Virus record (IMG/VR): IMGVR_UViG_3300027754_000292 | Span: 1 to 31,765 of that record | DNA from: a virus | DNA: 31,765 bases | Strand: one strand, 5' to 3' | Part shown: positions 13,992 through 22,919 of the stretch, piece by piece | How the letters are laid out: every line of letters starts with the position of its first letter | Numbering within the stretch: position 1 is the first letter of the stretch | Notes under the pieces: model-generated | Seen by the model: only the letters and a program-made list of their open reading frames with translations | Told to the model about the DNA's origin: nothing | The model's database searches: none | Position numbers and translations under genes: made by a program

Positions 13992-15863
13992 ATGCCAGCA
14001 GATAAGCAAAAGATTGGTTTACTCTATGAAGCAACGCTTCAGGGTACTGCTAATGATATTATATCGGAAGCAAGCAATCTAGGTTCTAATAATCCATATA
14101 AGGGTCCAACTGCCAGGAGTTTATTCTACGAGGCTTCTAAGAGGAATCCTGGAAAATATGGGCAATATCTTTTTTATTCTCTAGGAAGCGGGGGAAACGA
14201 TTTCATTGATGCTTATTACAGATCAGAATCTTCCGACTATAACACTAGGGTATCTTCAATACAATCTAAAAATCCAACAGCGGGTTTTCTTGTTAGAGAA
14301 ACTGCAACATTCGAATCAGTAGCCGACGTGAACACTGGAATATTAAGTGGTCTTCTTGGTAGCGTTGAGGGATCAATAATAGGCGGACTTTCTGCACCTT
14401 ACTACTGGAAAGACTTCTTGTACTGTAAATACTACGGTACTATCCCGAATAACTATATGATAACCCTGAGAAGATTTCCCACACCAGTTTTGGATAATCT
14501 TTCTGTACCTGGCGAAAAGAATAGTATTAAAAGCAGCGAATCATATCATGCAGGGGGAGCAGGAAGACCTGTTGCACAGGCAGTTACCTGGTTTGGAGGT
14601 AATACGGGAAATGCTCTAACCGAGCTTATTACATTTAGTACAGGCATAGCATGGAACCCCAGTTCCCAAGGTGCTGTATTAACACAGGAAGCTTTTTCGA
14701 AAGGATTTTTCCAAGACGGCCCAATTAAATTTTTTGGCGGCGCTATGCAGAAAATATCTGAAGACATGGGTAATGCTTTTGATGCGACTGCAGCTCTTTC
14801 TGAAGGAATCATGATTGCAACTGACGAGGATGAAACAATATCTAAGGGTATAAGAGCTAAGGGGCTAAGAGATCTTGCTAAGGAAAGAGCTGGTATAATG
14901 GGGGAATATATCTGGACCCCTGTTGATGTTGTTACCGATGGGTATACCAGAGGTACAGGTCTTAGTTTTACGTGGGATGGATTAAGCCTAATATTTGAAT
15001 ATGAATTAAGTTCTATAGGTGAGGTTAATAGTAAAGCTGCTTTTTTGGATTTAATGGGTAATCTTTTATCGATCGGTACAAATTATGGTAATTTTTTAAC
15101 TCCGGATATTAGATATAACAGCAACTTTCCTGCCATAGGATTTCCTGGTGGAGATGAGGGGCTTCAAGAATACTATAAAGATCCTATGGGATGGTTACTT
15201 ACCTATGGATCCAAGATAGCTAACGTCACAGGGGGTAGCGATTCATCGGAGACACCAGAAACTGTAGGTGGAGACCAAGGGGGAACCGACGAGGCATCGA
15301 TTGCTAAGATAAAAGAGATCTATACAAGATTGGGTAAAAATTCAGGAAATAATATATCAGATACACTAGCAGAAATAACAAATGCTTTAGGCGACGATGC
15401 TTCTAGATTCTTGAAAACAGCTATGACTGGTGAATTTATAGAGAAGTACCAAGCACCTTTAAGCTTTTTAACAGGAGCACCAATAGGAGAATGGCATGTA
15501 GTTATAGGCAATCCATGTAATCCTATTGCAATGATTGGAAATTTAATATGCGAGGGTGTTACTATTGGATTTGGTGACACGCTAGGACCTGATGATTTTC
15601 CAACTACTATGAAAGCAACATTCACACTCAAACACGCAAGAAGCAGGGAAAGGGGTGAGATTGAAAGCATATTCAATAGAGGGGACGGAAGACTTTATCA
15701 TAGCACTCAAAAAACATCTGCTAACTTACAAAGCTTTGGTGCATTTGCTGATGTAGCAGGAAACGTACTTAGCGAGGATACCCCGGATCAAGCATTATCG
15801 ACCGGCTTATGGAATAGCCAGATTGACAATTTACCTGATACTTTAGGTCCGGAAGGAAATTAA
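13992..15863 (+). CDS. Large tail or baseplate structural protein (unassigned)
   Basis: The 623-aa protein is not recognised by family name, but it opens the block that contains LysM-like protein, hub and spike. It is rich in Gly, Ser and aromatic residues, as virion proteins usually are. The C-terminal part (about 485-580: GEWHVVIGNP, IGNLICEGVTIGFGD, TMKATFTLKHARSRERGEI) has the strand order and 'pxGxWhxxIGNP' look of tail-tube-like folds. A tube-initiator or hub-adaptor role (in the place of T4 gp48 or gp54) is therefore conceivable. The middle has a helical segment (about 250-310). An acidic Gly/Ser linker (about 412-435) separates the two halves. The assignment is inferred from context. 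Confidence 0.55.
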   Translation: MPADKQKIGLLYEATLQGTANDIISEASNLGSNNPYKGPTARSLFYEASKRNPGKYGQYLFYSLGSGGNDFIDAYYRSESSDYNTRVSSIQSKNPTAGFLVRETATFESVADVNTGILSGLLGSVEGSIIGGLSAPYYWKDFLYCKYYGTIPNNYMITLRRFPTPVLDNLSVPGEKNSIKSSESYHAGGAGRPVAQAVTWFGGNTGNALTELITFSTGIAWNPSSQGAVLTQEAFSKGFFQDGPIKFFGGAMQKISEDMGNAFDATAALSEGIMIATDEDETISKGIRAKGLRDLAKERAGIMGEYIWTPVDVVTDGYTRGTGLSFTWDGLSLIFEYELSSIGEVNSKAAFLDLMGNLLSIGTNYGNFLTPDIRYNSNFPAIGFPGGDEGLQEYYKDPMGWLLTYGSKIANVTGGSDSSETPETVGGDQGGTDEASIAKIKEIYTRLGKNSGNNISDTLAEITNALGDDASRFLKTAMTGEFIEKYQAPLSFLTGAPIGEWHVVIGNPCNPIAMIGNLICEGVTIGFGDTLGPDDFPTTMKATFTLKHARSRERGEIESIFNRGDGRLYHSTQKTSANLQSFGAFADVAGNVLSEDTPDQALSTGLWNSQIDNLPDTLGPEGN

Positions 15864-15873
15864 TTAATATAAA

Positions 15874-16464
15874 ATGGCATTAATAATAGACACCATCACC
15901 CAGAATAAATCAGTATTCAATCCTCAAACTGATTTGAATACAACGGGAACCTATGGTATATGGGATTTAACTAAAGCTTCTATAACATATAAAAACTTAC
16001 CTGTATCGATAGCTTCTTTCTTTATTGTTACCGAGTATTATCAAATGAGACCAGATCTAATAGCAGCTATTAAACTGGGAGATCCCGGTATGGTTGGGTC
16101 GCTATTAAAGTTTAATGCAATAGGTAATCCCTTTGCTTTAAAGGAGGGTATGGCTTTAGCAATCCCTGATGCCAGTACGGTAAAGGAAACTTTTAGGGTT
16201 AAGAAAATACAGAATCAGCAGGTTACTTCTAATACAAATACAAATCCTAATAACGTATTCAAGAAAAATCAGGAGCAGAAAAAATTTAAAGTGAGTGACG
16301 GCAGAAAGAAATTTTTACAGGATAAAATAAAAAATAAGCCCGAGCTTAATCTTCCACCTAATGTATTACAACCAGGGGAAAAGACAATATTAAAGGAAAA
16401 AGGATTCTTTGTATTCGCTCCGAATGCTGGCGGAGGAGGATTCAATAGACCGCAGACAAGCTAA
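15874..16464 (+). CDS. LysM-like baseplate protein (gp53 / Afp7 class)
   Basis: The 196-aa protein has a LysM-like segment at residues about 40-100: a strand ending in FFIVTEYYQMRPDLIAAIKLG, then LLKFNAIGNPFALKEGMAL and IPD, i.e. the 'N-x-IxNPF-x-L-x-x-G-x-x-LxIP' signature seen in T4 gp53-type wedge proteins and LysM adaptors of contractile injection systems. The C-terminal half is Lys/Gln/Asn-rich and probably extended. It lies directly before the hub gene, the same order as LysM adaptor, hub and spike in P2-like phages and injection systems. It should glue the hub to the wedges rather than bind peptidoglycan. Confidence 0.65.
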   Translation: MALIIDTITQNKSVFNPQTDLNTTGTYGIWDLTKASITYKNLPVSIASFFIVTEYYQMRPDLIAAIKLGDPGMVGSLLKFNAIGNPFALKEGMALAIPDASTVKETFRVKKIQNQQVTSNTNTNPNNVFKKNQEQKKFKVSDGRKKFLQDKIKNKPELNLPPNVLQPGEKTILKEKGFFVFAPNAGGGGFNRPQTS

Positions 16465-16470
16465 AGATAA

Positions 16471-18030
16471 ATGGAAAGAGATTCTATAATTATATCTAGT
16501 TCAGCACTAAACAACATGAAGCTGGACGAGCTAGTTCAGACTGACCTTGCTAACGGAGCTAGTGATGTTAATTCATTAAGAAGTTCAGGGGAAACTGCAG
16601 AAAAATCTACGGGATTAAATGTGCCGTTTATTTCGATTAATGGTTATAATATTTCGCTATATCTTACTAAATTTGACATGGATCTTGGTGGGTTTATGCC
16701 AGTCATCAGATTTTCTTTTATTGCAGCTGAAAGCATATTTATATCAGTGAATTACCCTAAAGATGGAGACATAGTTTCTCTCTACATGAGAGCACCTGGT
16801 GATTACTATAAGCCAATAAGAATGGATTTTAATATACTAAATGTTGCTAGTGATGTATCGAGTAAATACTCTGAATCTGGAAGTGATCCTGAGGGGAAGG
16901 GTATTAATTTAAGATTTAATATAGTTGCAGAATGCAGAATACCCGGAATTTACACAAACCGAATAAAATCATTCAGTAGTTTAAATTCACACGATACTCT
17001 GCTTGAGGTCTCGCAAGATTTGAATCTGGGATTTTCTTCTAATGATAAATCGCTAGCGGATAAAATGACTTGGATATGTCCAAATTATTCTTATTATGAT
17101 TTCATACAGGAGGTTTCACTTAGATCTTATAAAGACGACGATACTAGCTTTTATGATTGCTGGATAGATCCTTATTATAATCTTAATTTTGTTAACCTTG
17201 GATCTCAATTTGCATTTGATAAAGATCCTAAAGCAGAGGCTAGGATTTTACCTGGATATACCTCGGCGGGTAATAAAATAGATGCTGCTCTTCCGGAGGG
17301 AACCGCACCAACAGCTCAAACTGTACCTTTGGTTATAACTAATAGGGTAGGATTTGGCTTAGTGCCTTATTTTATAAATGGATATACCTTAACCTCTAGG
17401 GCAGGTAATAATGTAAATCGGAGTGGTTATATTACCGACATAGGATTCTATGACGAAAATACAGAAAATGATGATCCTGGTCAAAAATATGTTAGCTATC
17501 CAATAGAGTCAATTACAGCTGAGCATGTTGGTGTAGGAGCTATTCTACAAAAAGGTAGAGCCAGAGGAAATGAATACAAGGAAGAAAAAAGAAGAGAATG
17601 GCTTGGAGTATTAAATACCCAGGTTTCTGATAATGGTGGTGTTCATAAGAATTACCTTCATGCTAAATATCAGAATCTTATAAATATAAACGATTGCACA
17701 AAGCTAACACTAGAAGTGGAGCTTACTGATTTCTTTCCTGGAATCTATAGGGGTCAGGTTATCCCTGTAGCTATTTACGTTTCGAGCGGAGGCATAAGAC
17801 AACAGAATGTTGGAGATCTACCTAATAAAGAAAATAATACCTCAATGAGCCCAACTAAAGATGAGTTTTTGTCTGGTAATTATGTCGTTTTCTCTATGTC
17901 AATATATTGGAACAGAGGAAGTGCGGGAATGAAGCAACATTTAGTATTAGCTAAAAGAACATGGAAAGCTAACTCTTCGGGAGCTGCTCCTAAGGCATTC
18001 CCTATTTCTATTCTTAAAAATGAAGTTTAA
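16471..18030 (+). CDS. Baseplate hub protein, gp27-like
   Basis: The 519-aa protein shows the layout of gp27/gpD hubs. A first beta domain (residues about 50-150: PFISINGYNISLYLTKFDMD, then FSFIAAESIF) carries a DGDIVSLY strand typical of the family. A second domain starts with SHDTLLEVSQDLNLGFSS, then MTWICPNYSYYDFIQEVS and FYDCWIDPYYNLNFVNL, matching the gp27 helix plus 'FxW.D.x.x.NxxD' strand. The C-terminal beta part (LTLEVELTDFFPGIYRGQV, LSGNYVVFSMSIYWNRGS) corresponds to the ending where hub proteins describe the path from spike to tube. It is longer than T4 gp27 (391 aa). It forms the trimeric ring on which the spike (20607) is mounted. Confidence 0.68.
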   Translation: MERDSIIISSSALNNMKLDELVQTDLANGASDVNSLRSSGETAEKSTGLNVPFISINGYNISLYLTKFDMDLGGFMPVIRFSFIAAESIFISVNYPKDGDIVSLYMRAPGDYYKPIRMDFNILNVASDVSSKYSESGSDPEGKGINLRFNIVAECRIPGIYTNRIKSFSSLNSHDTLLEVSQDLNLGFSSNDKSLADKMTWICPNYSYYDFIQEVSLRSYKDDDTSFYDCWIDPYYNLNFVNLGSQFAFDKDPKAEARILPGYTSAGNKIDAALPEGTAPTAQTVPLVITNRVGFGLVPYFINGYTLTSRAGNNVNRSGYITDIGFYDENTENDDPGQKYVSYPIESITAEHVGVGAILQKGRARGNEYKEEKRREWLGVLNTQVSDNGGVHKNYLHAKYQNLININDCTKLTLEVELTDFFPGIYRGQVIPVAIYVSSGGIRQQNVGDLPNKENNTSMSPTKDEFLSGNYVVFSMSIYWNRGSAGMKQHLVLAKRTWKANSSGAAPKAFPISILKNEV

Positions 18031-18063
18031 AAAATAAGATAAATATAAAAATTAAATCTATTA

Positions 18064-20604
18064 ATGTCACTAGGAGCAACAGATAAATTAAGGAGTCTAT
18101 TTTTAAAAGGCTTTAAGCTATCCAAACAAGGAAAGTACGAGGATCCAACATATCTTGGATTTAAAATAGTGATAGATTTCGGTACACTCCCAATAAGAGA
18201 TGACGACGGTCTTCCTCCCAGTCCTCTTTTTAGAGAAACATCATATATTCCTAGTGGATTTAGCTCAGATAATCCTTTCGGCCAACCGCAGTATTCCTAC
18301 AGGACTACACCAAATGGAGCTATCAATTTTTATTCTGCAACATCATATCTAAGAGAAAGGGAGGCACAATTTCCTAGGGGAGGAAAAAGATCAGATATGC
18401 TTATACAGTTTAAAAATAGTTTAACTGACTTACTTAATAATTCACCTTGGTTTTTACAGACAATATCAGGATTAGATCAATTATCTTTGGTATCAAGAAA
18501 GGGATTTGCTGCTGAGTCTGGTAGTGAATTTAACTCACAAAGAACTGCAAGTAAGGCTTTAGAGTTTACCACATTGGAGTCTCTAAATTTGAGAATGAGT
18601 GCTCTTGCAGATCTATATAATCAGGCAACTTTTGACTATGATAATATGAGAGAGTTAGTTCCAAGAAACCTTAGAAAATTTACTATGTATATTTTCGTTT
18701 CTGAAATACGTAATTTTTTCAAGACATCTAGACTTATAGGATCTTCTGCTGCTTTAACTACGATAGACAATTTAACATCGATGCTTGGATCCGGCAATAA
18801 CCCAGGGACAAACATAGGAGATGTTGCGGGTGAACAGAATAGCGAAAATAACGGGGGATCATCAGACACAAATCCTGCAAGCGGATTTAATTCGTTTGTA
18901 GGTAATGTCCTAGATAGGGGTGGAGTAGATAATGATTTGTCTATGTTTAGAAATCAACAAGATCAATCGGGCATAAAGCCGGTTATAGTTTTTGAGTGCA
19001 GAAATTGTGAATTCGATTTCAGCGAGAGCACAGCAATTCCAACTGAGATCAGTGCGGGTTCAGACATAGCAACACCAGTAGGACAGAAATTCAGAATTAT
19101 AGTAGGTAGGGTCAGAATGAGAAACCAATATCCAAATATCAGACAAGACGGTAAGCCGATGATTCTTGGTGATAGTTGGGACGGAGCTAGATCATCGGTT
19201 CAGAGAAATCCTAGTAATTTAGGTAGTGATATTCTTTCTATGGGGGGTGAGCTATTAACTAACTTTTTAAGTAATTCACTAAATGATCTTATTAACGAAG
19301 GAGTTGCAAGCTTCATAAAACCTAATGTTGCTGGCTTAGACTCACTAGCCCTTGGTAACATATATAGCTTGAATCCTTCCCAGGTATTAGGTAATTTATC
19401 ATTTAACAGTGCTCAGCAATTCTTGGATCAACTAGGTAATGTTAATGCTGGATTCAAAAAGACAGAGCTACCTAATCCACAAACAGCAGGTTTAGGTGGT
19501 CCGCCACAGAGAGTTTATAAAAAAGTATCAGATGACGTATATGGTAAAGTACCGGGTCAAGATTTAGGTGTTAGCAGCGTATCTGGTATTCAAGGTAGGG
19601 TTTACCCTGCACCCGGGGGAGACTCATACACGAGTGTACCCGGACCTGATTTAGGAGTTCCTGATAGAGTTTATACCGCACCAGTGGGTGATGCTTACAA
19701 CGAAGTACCTGGTACAGATTTGGGTGTACCAGGAAGGGTATATCCTGTTCCCACGGGTGACGTCTATGCTACTGTGCCTGGGACTGATTTAGGTGTTCCT
19801 GATAGGGTATATCCTGTTCCCACTGGTGACGTCTATGCTACTGTGCCTGGAGCAGACTTAGGAGTCCCCGATAGGGTATATCCCGCACCTGGCGGGGACG
19901 CGTACACTAGCGTACCTGGAACAGACTTAGGTGTACCAGATAGGGTTTATACTAATCCTGGTGGAGACGTTTATAGTGATGTACCAGGAACTGCTCTAGG
20001 TGTTCCCGATAGGGTTTACACTAATCCAGGTGGAGACGTTTATAGTGATGTACCAGGAACTGCTCTAGGTGTACCCGATAGGGTTTACACTAATCCAGTA
20101 GGTGATGCTTATTCCAACGTTCCCGGATCTGACCTAGGTGTACCCGATAGGGTTTATACTAATCCAGGAGGTGATGCTTATTCCAACGTTCCTGGATCTG
20201 ATCTAGGTGTACCTGATAGAGTTTATCCCCAAATATCAGACGATGTATATCCACCTAATCAAAATCCAATACCACTCACTGAACAAAAGGTTTATCCTGA
20301 TGCTGTAAAAAATTCAAATCAAACAACTATAGAAGCAGGACCTGTTTATGCACAAACACAAAAAATTGCTTCTAATGGGGAACTTAGAGATGCAGTAAAC
20401 ACATTCACTACAAAGCCTAATGCAGTTTACCAAAAATCTGAAACGGAGAGTAGAAAATCAAGGGGAGATATAGGAAAAGCCTATCCGAACACGAGCGGAG
20501 ATTTTATAGTCGAAAACCCTTTAGATATGGGAAATTTAAAATCGAAAGATAAGTATAATATTAGCACAGGTGGGATGAATCCTAGTCCTGAAAAATTTGA
20601 ATAA
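18064..20604 (+). CDS. Baseplate-associated protein with nine 23-residue repeats
   Basis: The 846-aa protein starts with a globular region (residues 1-480) containing DPTYLGFKIVIDFG, NSPWFLQTISGLDQL and KFRIIVGRVRMRNQY; I do not know a named family. From residue 512 to 718 it carries nine contiguous 23-residue units, consensus RVY[PT]xPxGDxYxxVPGxxLGVPD, preceded by a degenerate unit (from residue 483) and followed by shortened ones. The C-terminal 100 residues keep the VY-rich flavour (KVYP, PVYAQ, NAVYQK, KAYPN). Encoded between hub and spike, it is most likely a tail-tip structural protein. The repeats may form an extended or flexible stalk. Pro, Gly and Asp at fixed sites argue against a coiled coil. 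Whether it ends up in the mature virion cannot be told. Confidence 0.6.
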   Translation: MSLGATDKLRSLFLKGFKLSKQGKYEDPTYLGFKIVIDFGTLPIRDDDGLPPSPLFRETSYIPSGFSSDNPFGQPQYSYRTTPNGAINFYSATSYLREREAQFPRGGKRSDMLIQFKNSLTDLLNNSPWFLQTISGLDQLSLVSRKGFAAESGSEFNSQRTASKALEFTTLESLNLRMSALADLYNQATFDYDNMRELVPRNLRKFTMYIFVSEIRNFFKTSRLIGSSAALTTIDNLTSMLGSGNNPGTNIGDVAGEQNSENNGGSSDTNPASGFNSFVGNVLDRGGVDNDLSMFRNQQDQSGIKPVIVFECRNCEFDFSESTAIPTEISAGSDIATPVGQKFRIIVGRVRMRNQYPNIRQDGKPMILGDSWDGARSSVQRNPSNLGSDILSMGGELLTNFLSNSLNDLINEGVASFIKPNVAGLDSLALGNIYSLNPSQVLGNLSFNSAQQFLDQLGNVNAGFKKTELPNPQTAGLGGPPQRVYKKVSDDVYGKVPGQDLGVSSVSGIQGRVYPAPGGDSYTSVPGPDLGVPDRVYTAPVGDAYNEVPGTDLGVPGRVYPVPTGDVYATVPGTDLGVPDRVYPVPTGDVYATVPGADLGVPDRVYPAPGGDAYTSVPGTDLGVPDRVYTNPGGDVYSDVPGTALGVPDRVYTNPGGDVYSDVPGTALGVPDRVYTNPVGDAYSNVPGSDLGVPDRVYTNPGGDAYSNVPGSDLGVPDRVYPQISDDVYPPNQNPIPLTEQKVYPDAVKNSNQTTIEAGPVYAQTQKIASNGELRDAVNTFTTKPNAVYQKSETESRKSRGDIGKAYPNTSGDFIVENPLDMGNLKSKDKYNISTGGMNPSPEKFE
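19597..20217 (+). repeat. Nine in-frame 69-bp tandem repeats
   Basis: Units start at 19597, 19666, 19735, 19804, 19873, 19942, 20011, 20080 and 20149. Each encodes 23 residues starting RVY and ending LGVP[DG]. Neighbouring pairs are the most alike (units 3/4, 6/7 and 8/9; units 6 and 7 encode identical peptides), which shows growth by local duplication. No frame is broken. Confidence 0.93.
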
Positions 20605-20606
20605 TT

Positions 20607-21308
20607 ATGCCAAGTGAAAAAACATACCTTGGTAAGGTGGTTGATATTGAAGATCCACTTTACCAAGGAAGAGCAAAAATAGAAGTTTTTGGTATATTTG
20701 ACGGTATTCCTTCTGATGATTTGCCCTGGGCAGAACAGATTGCAGGTTTATCTTTTGGCGGAGATTTCGGCGGAGGCAACATAAGCATACCTAGAGTAGG
20801 CTCTGTCGTAGCAGTTCATTTTGAGGATAATAATTATTACAAGATAAGCTATCACTATATTAAGGAGATTTCTAAGGATCTTATGACAGAACTCAAGGAG
20901 GATAATTCATATGAGGGTACACATGCTTTAATTTATGACTCGGAGGCTCAACCAGGAACTCTGAAGATGATATACACAAGAAAAAAAGGTCTTGTTTTTC
21001 AACTCGGTGATGCAACTATTCAACTTGATACACAAAATGCTGGAACGGATAAAGAGAAACTTAGAATAGTTTTAAAACTGAATGATGACGAGGTTAGAAT
21101 GGAAAAACAAGGGGCAAAGCAAAAAGTGATTGTAAAATCTCAAAATATAGAGCTGGGGGAAGCCGCTATAGAGAAACTAGTTTTAGGAAGCACCTTTCTA
21201 ACTTTCTTTAATGCCCATACACACCCAACTGGGGTAGGACCTTCTGGTGTACCTATTGTACCTATGACAGATCCTCAGCATTTAAGTCAAGTATCTAAAA
21301 CCAAATAA
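20607..21308 (+). CDS. Central baseplate spike protein (gp5/gpV-like, no lysozyme domain)
   Basis: The 233-aa protein starts two bases after the previous stop. Residues 5-90 form the OB domain of gp5/gpV/VgrG spikes (YLGKVVDIEDPLYQGRAKIE, LPWAEQ, IPRVGSVVAVHFEDNNYYK). Residues about 105-195 are a run of short strands (LKMIYTRKKGLVFQLGD, IQLDTQ, KVIVKSQNIELGE), fitting a trimeric beta-helix. The end NAHTHPTGVGPSGVP with His204 and His206 is the HxH tip motif that binds an iron ion in P2 gpV-type spikes. T4 gp5 has a lysozyme domain between OB and helix; it is absent here. It pierces the outer membrane when the tail contracts, mounted on the hub encoded at 16471. Confidence 0.85.
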   Translation: MPSEKTYLGKVVDIEDPLYQGRAKIEVFGIFDGIPSDDLPWAEQIAGLSFGGDFGGGNISIPRVGSVVAVHFEDNNYYKISYHYIKEISKDLMTELKEDNSYEGTHALIYDSEAQPGTLKMIYTRKKGLVFQLGDATIQLDTQNAGTDKEKLRIVLKLNDDEVRMEKQGAKQKVIVKSQNIELGEAAIEKLVLGSTFLTFFNAHTHPTGVGPSGVPIVPMTDPQHLSQVSKTK

Positions 21309-21310
21309 CG

Positions 21311-22846
21311 ATGCCAGCAAATTGGAGTTCTTTTATAACTAATGTTTCTAATAAGCTTTCTGGACAATCGATTCAGGGACCTTATGATCCTGCAGGAAAG
21401 GATGTCGATGATTTTGCAACATATCTTGCGGATCAATATGTTTTAGCTGTAAACAATAAGGCACAAACACCGTTTGGTAACTTACACCGGAAGGGGAATT
21501 CAGAATTATTAAAGACTGCATTTTCGAAAGCTTTTAAATTGCTTGAGAGCGAAAAATCACCTACATTAGAGAAGAAATTAAAAGATCCTAAATATGAGGA
21601 TCTAAAAGAGCCAATTCCGCTCATTGATATTGAGGAGTATCTGGATAAATTTGATCTTGAATTTTTAGCATGGGCAGAGTTAAACGGGGCAAGTATACCT
21701 GATTTTACATATTCAATATTTTTCTCACAATTTCCAAATTTTCCAAAGACAAGGAGTGGGCAAGTTTTAGAAATAGCTAGAAGAATAGTTCAAAAATATG
21801 ACGGAACATCAGATTATATACAATGGTTATATGTAATAGGATTCGATCCTAGCTATTCTGATTGGACAAAGGAAGTTGTAGATAAATCTATAGAGATTAT
21901 AAAAAGCATAGGAACTAGCAGCGATAAAAAAATAGGGGATTTTAAGAATCTTCGTAATATTAACATATCTAAGGAGCTATTTCAGGAGGAGCATATTAAT
22001 GATCCGCAGAGGATTCCTAATTATATGGTAATGGATTTTATAACTAAGTTCACTTATGATAAAAGGTATGATAGTGGGCTATTCAAAAAATTAAAAATCT
22101 TGAGCAGCGATTATTATACTGATGACGAGATAAATTCTGGAGATGAATATTATGATACTGATGACGAGATAGATGCCAATATAGATGAGGCTTTTAAAGT
22201 AAGCAATATACTAACTAATGCTAATCTAGACAATCTCTTTGGTGGTAAGATTGATGCTTTTGGAGTAGGCCAGTTAGATTATCTAGTTAAAGGGTTATCT
22301 ACAGGATCTGAGCTTTATTCGGAAATAGTAAACACATCTGATGGTATATCTGAATCTAAGGCTATAGAATATAAAGCAGAGGCAGAAAGATTCTTGGAGC
22401 TAAAAAGAAGATACATACAGGAATTAATAGATGCTGCAATTGCTGCTGCAAATAGATCTTCGGTGGAAGATGAGGCTAATCCTAATGATCCTTATAATAT
22501 CATGGCTAAGGGGATTTCAGCTTATTGGGCATCTACAATACAACAGCCATTTTCTGCAAATCCTCCTGTACCCCCTTGTGTAATCCCTCTACCCTTAGGT
22601 GGTTTATATACACCGATTTATTACGGAAGTCGAAAAAGACTTGCTGATTATCTCAGAAGAGCATTTAATACAGGAAAAATTTTTAAAACAATACCAGAAA
22701 GAAGAATCAGTGCTATCGCAGTTTCTAGTGCTCTAGCTTTCTCCTTTGCAGCCAATATGCTTGAGTTTAAGCTAATTTATAACGGAGGTGTACCAACCCC
22801 TGGTGGGCCTGCTCCTATGGTAGGTTTTGTTCCGGTAGTTTTTTAA
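21311..22846 (+). CDS. Unassigned tail-region protein
   Basis: The 511-aa protein starts two bases after the spike stop, so it is translated with it. It is largely helical. A very acidic segment at about 275-300 (DDEINSGDEYYDTDDEIDAN) contains a near-repeat of YDTDDEI, and there is a Pro-rich stretch at about 415-440 (PPVPPCVIPLPLGG). The last 60 residues are hydrophobic and Gly/Pro/Ala-rich (VSSALAFSFAANMLEFKL). No family is recognised. Candidates by position include a baseplate hub cap or a tail-tip chaperone. It is the last gene before the S1-domain unit. Confidence 0.5.
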   Translation: MPANWSSFITNVSNKLSGQSIQGPYDPAGKDVDDFATYLADQYVLAVNNKAQTPFGNLHRKGNSELLKTAFSKAFKLLESEKSPTLEKKLKDPKYEDLKEPIPLIDIEEYLDKFDLEFLAWAELNGASIPDFTYSIFFSQFPNFPKTRSGQVLEIARRIVQKYDGTSDYIQWLYVIGFDPSYSDWTKEVVDKSIEIIKSIGTSSDKKIGDFKNLRNINISKELFQEEHINDPQRIPNYMVMDFITKFTYDKRYDSGLFKKLKILSSDYYTDDEINSGDEYYDTDDEIDANIDEAFKVSNILTNANLDNLFGGKIDAFGVGQLDYLVKGLSTGSELYSEIVNTSDGISESKAIEYKAEAERFLELKRRYIQELIDAAIAAANRSSVEDEANPNDPYNIMAKGISAYWASTIQQPFSANPPVPPCVIPLPLGGLYTPIYYGSRKRLADYLRRAFNTGKIFKTIPERRISAIAVSSALAFSFAANMLEFKLIYNGGVPTPGGPAPMVGFVPVVF

Positions 22847-22876
22847 AAAATTACGGACTTTTAAAGGAACTTAAGC

Positions 22877-22888
22877 TTGGATATATAC
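22877..22888 (+). promoter_or_regulatory. Candidate phage late promoter element
   Basis: TTGGATATATAC, identical over 12 bases to the element at 1499, lies in the 73-base gap before the ATG at 22920. No terminator precedes it, so read-through from the spike genes is also likely. Confidence 0.58.
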
Positions 22889-22919
22889 TAAGATTAATAA
22901 CTTCTTAAACAAAAAAAAC

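Noticed and set aside
18037-18052. AT-rich GATAAATATAAAA before the repeat-protein gene as a T4-type late box
   Set aside because: It resembles TATAAATA, but no other gene here has it and the 33-base gap is plain AT-rich leader.
19597-20217. CRISPR array or other noncoding repeat
   Set aside because: The unit is 69 bp without unique spacers, entirely in frame, and encodes a regular 23-residue peptide.
22847-22876. Terminator between the 511-aa gene and the S1-like gene
   Set aside because: No stable GC-containing hairpin with a T run is visible in this gap.
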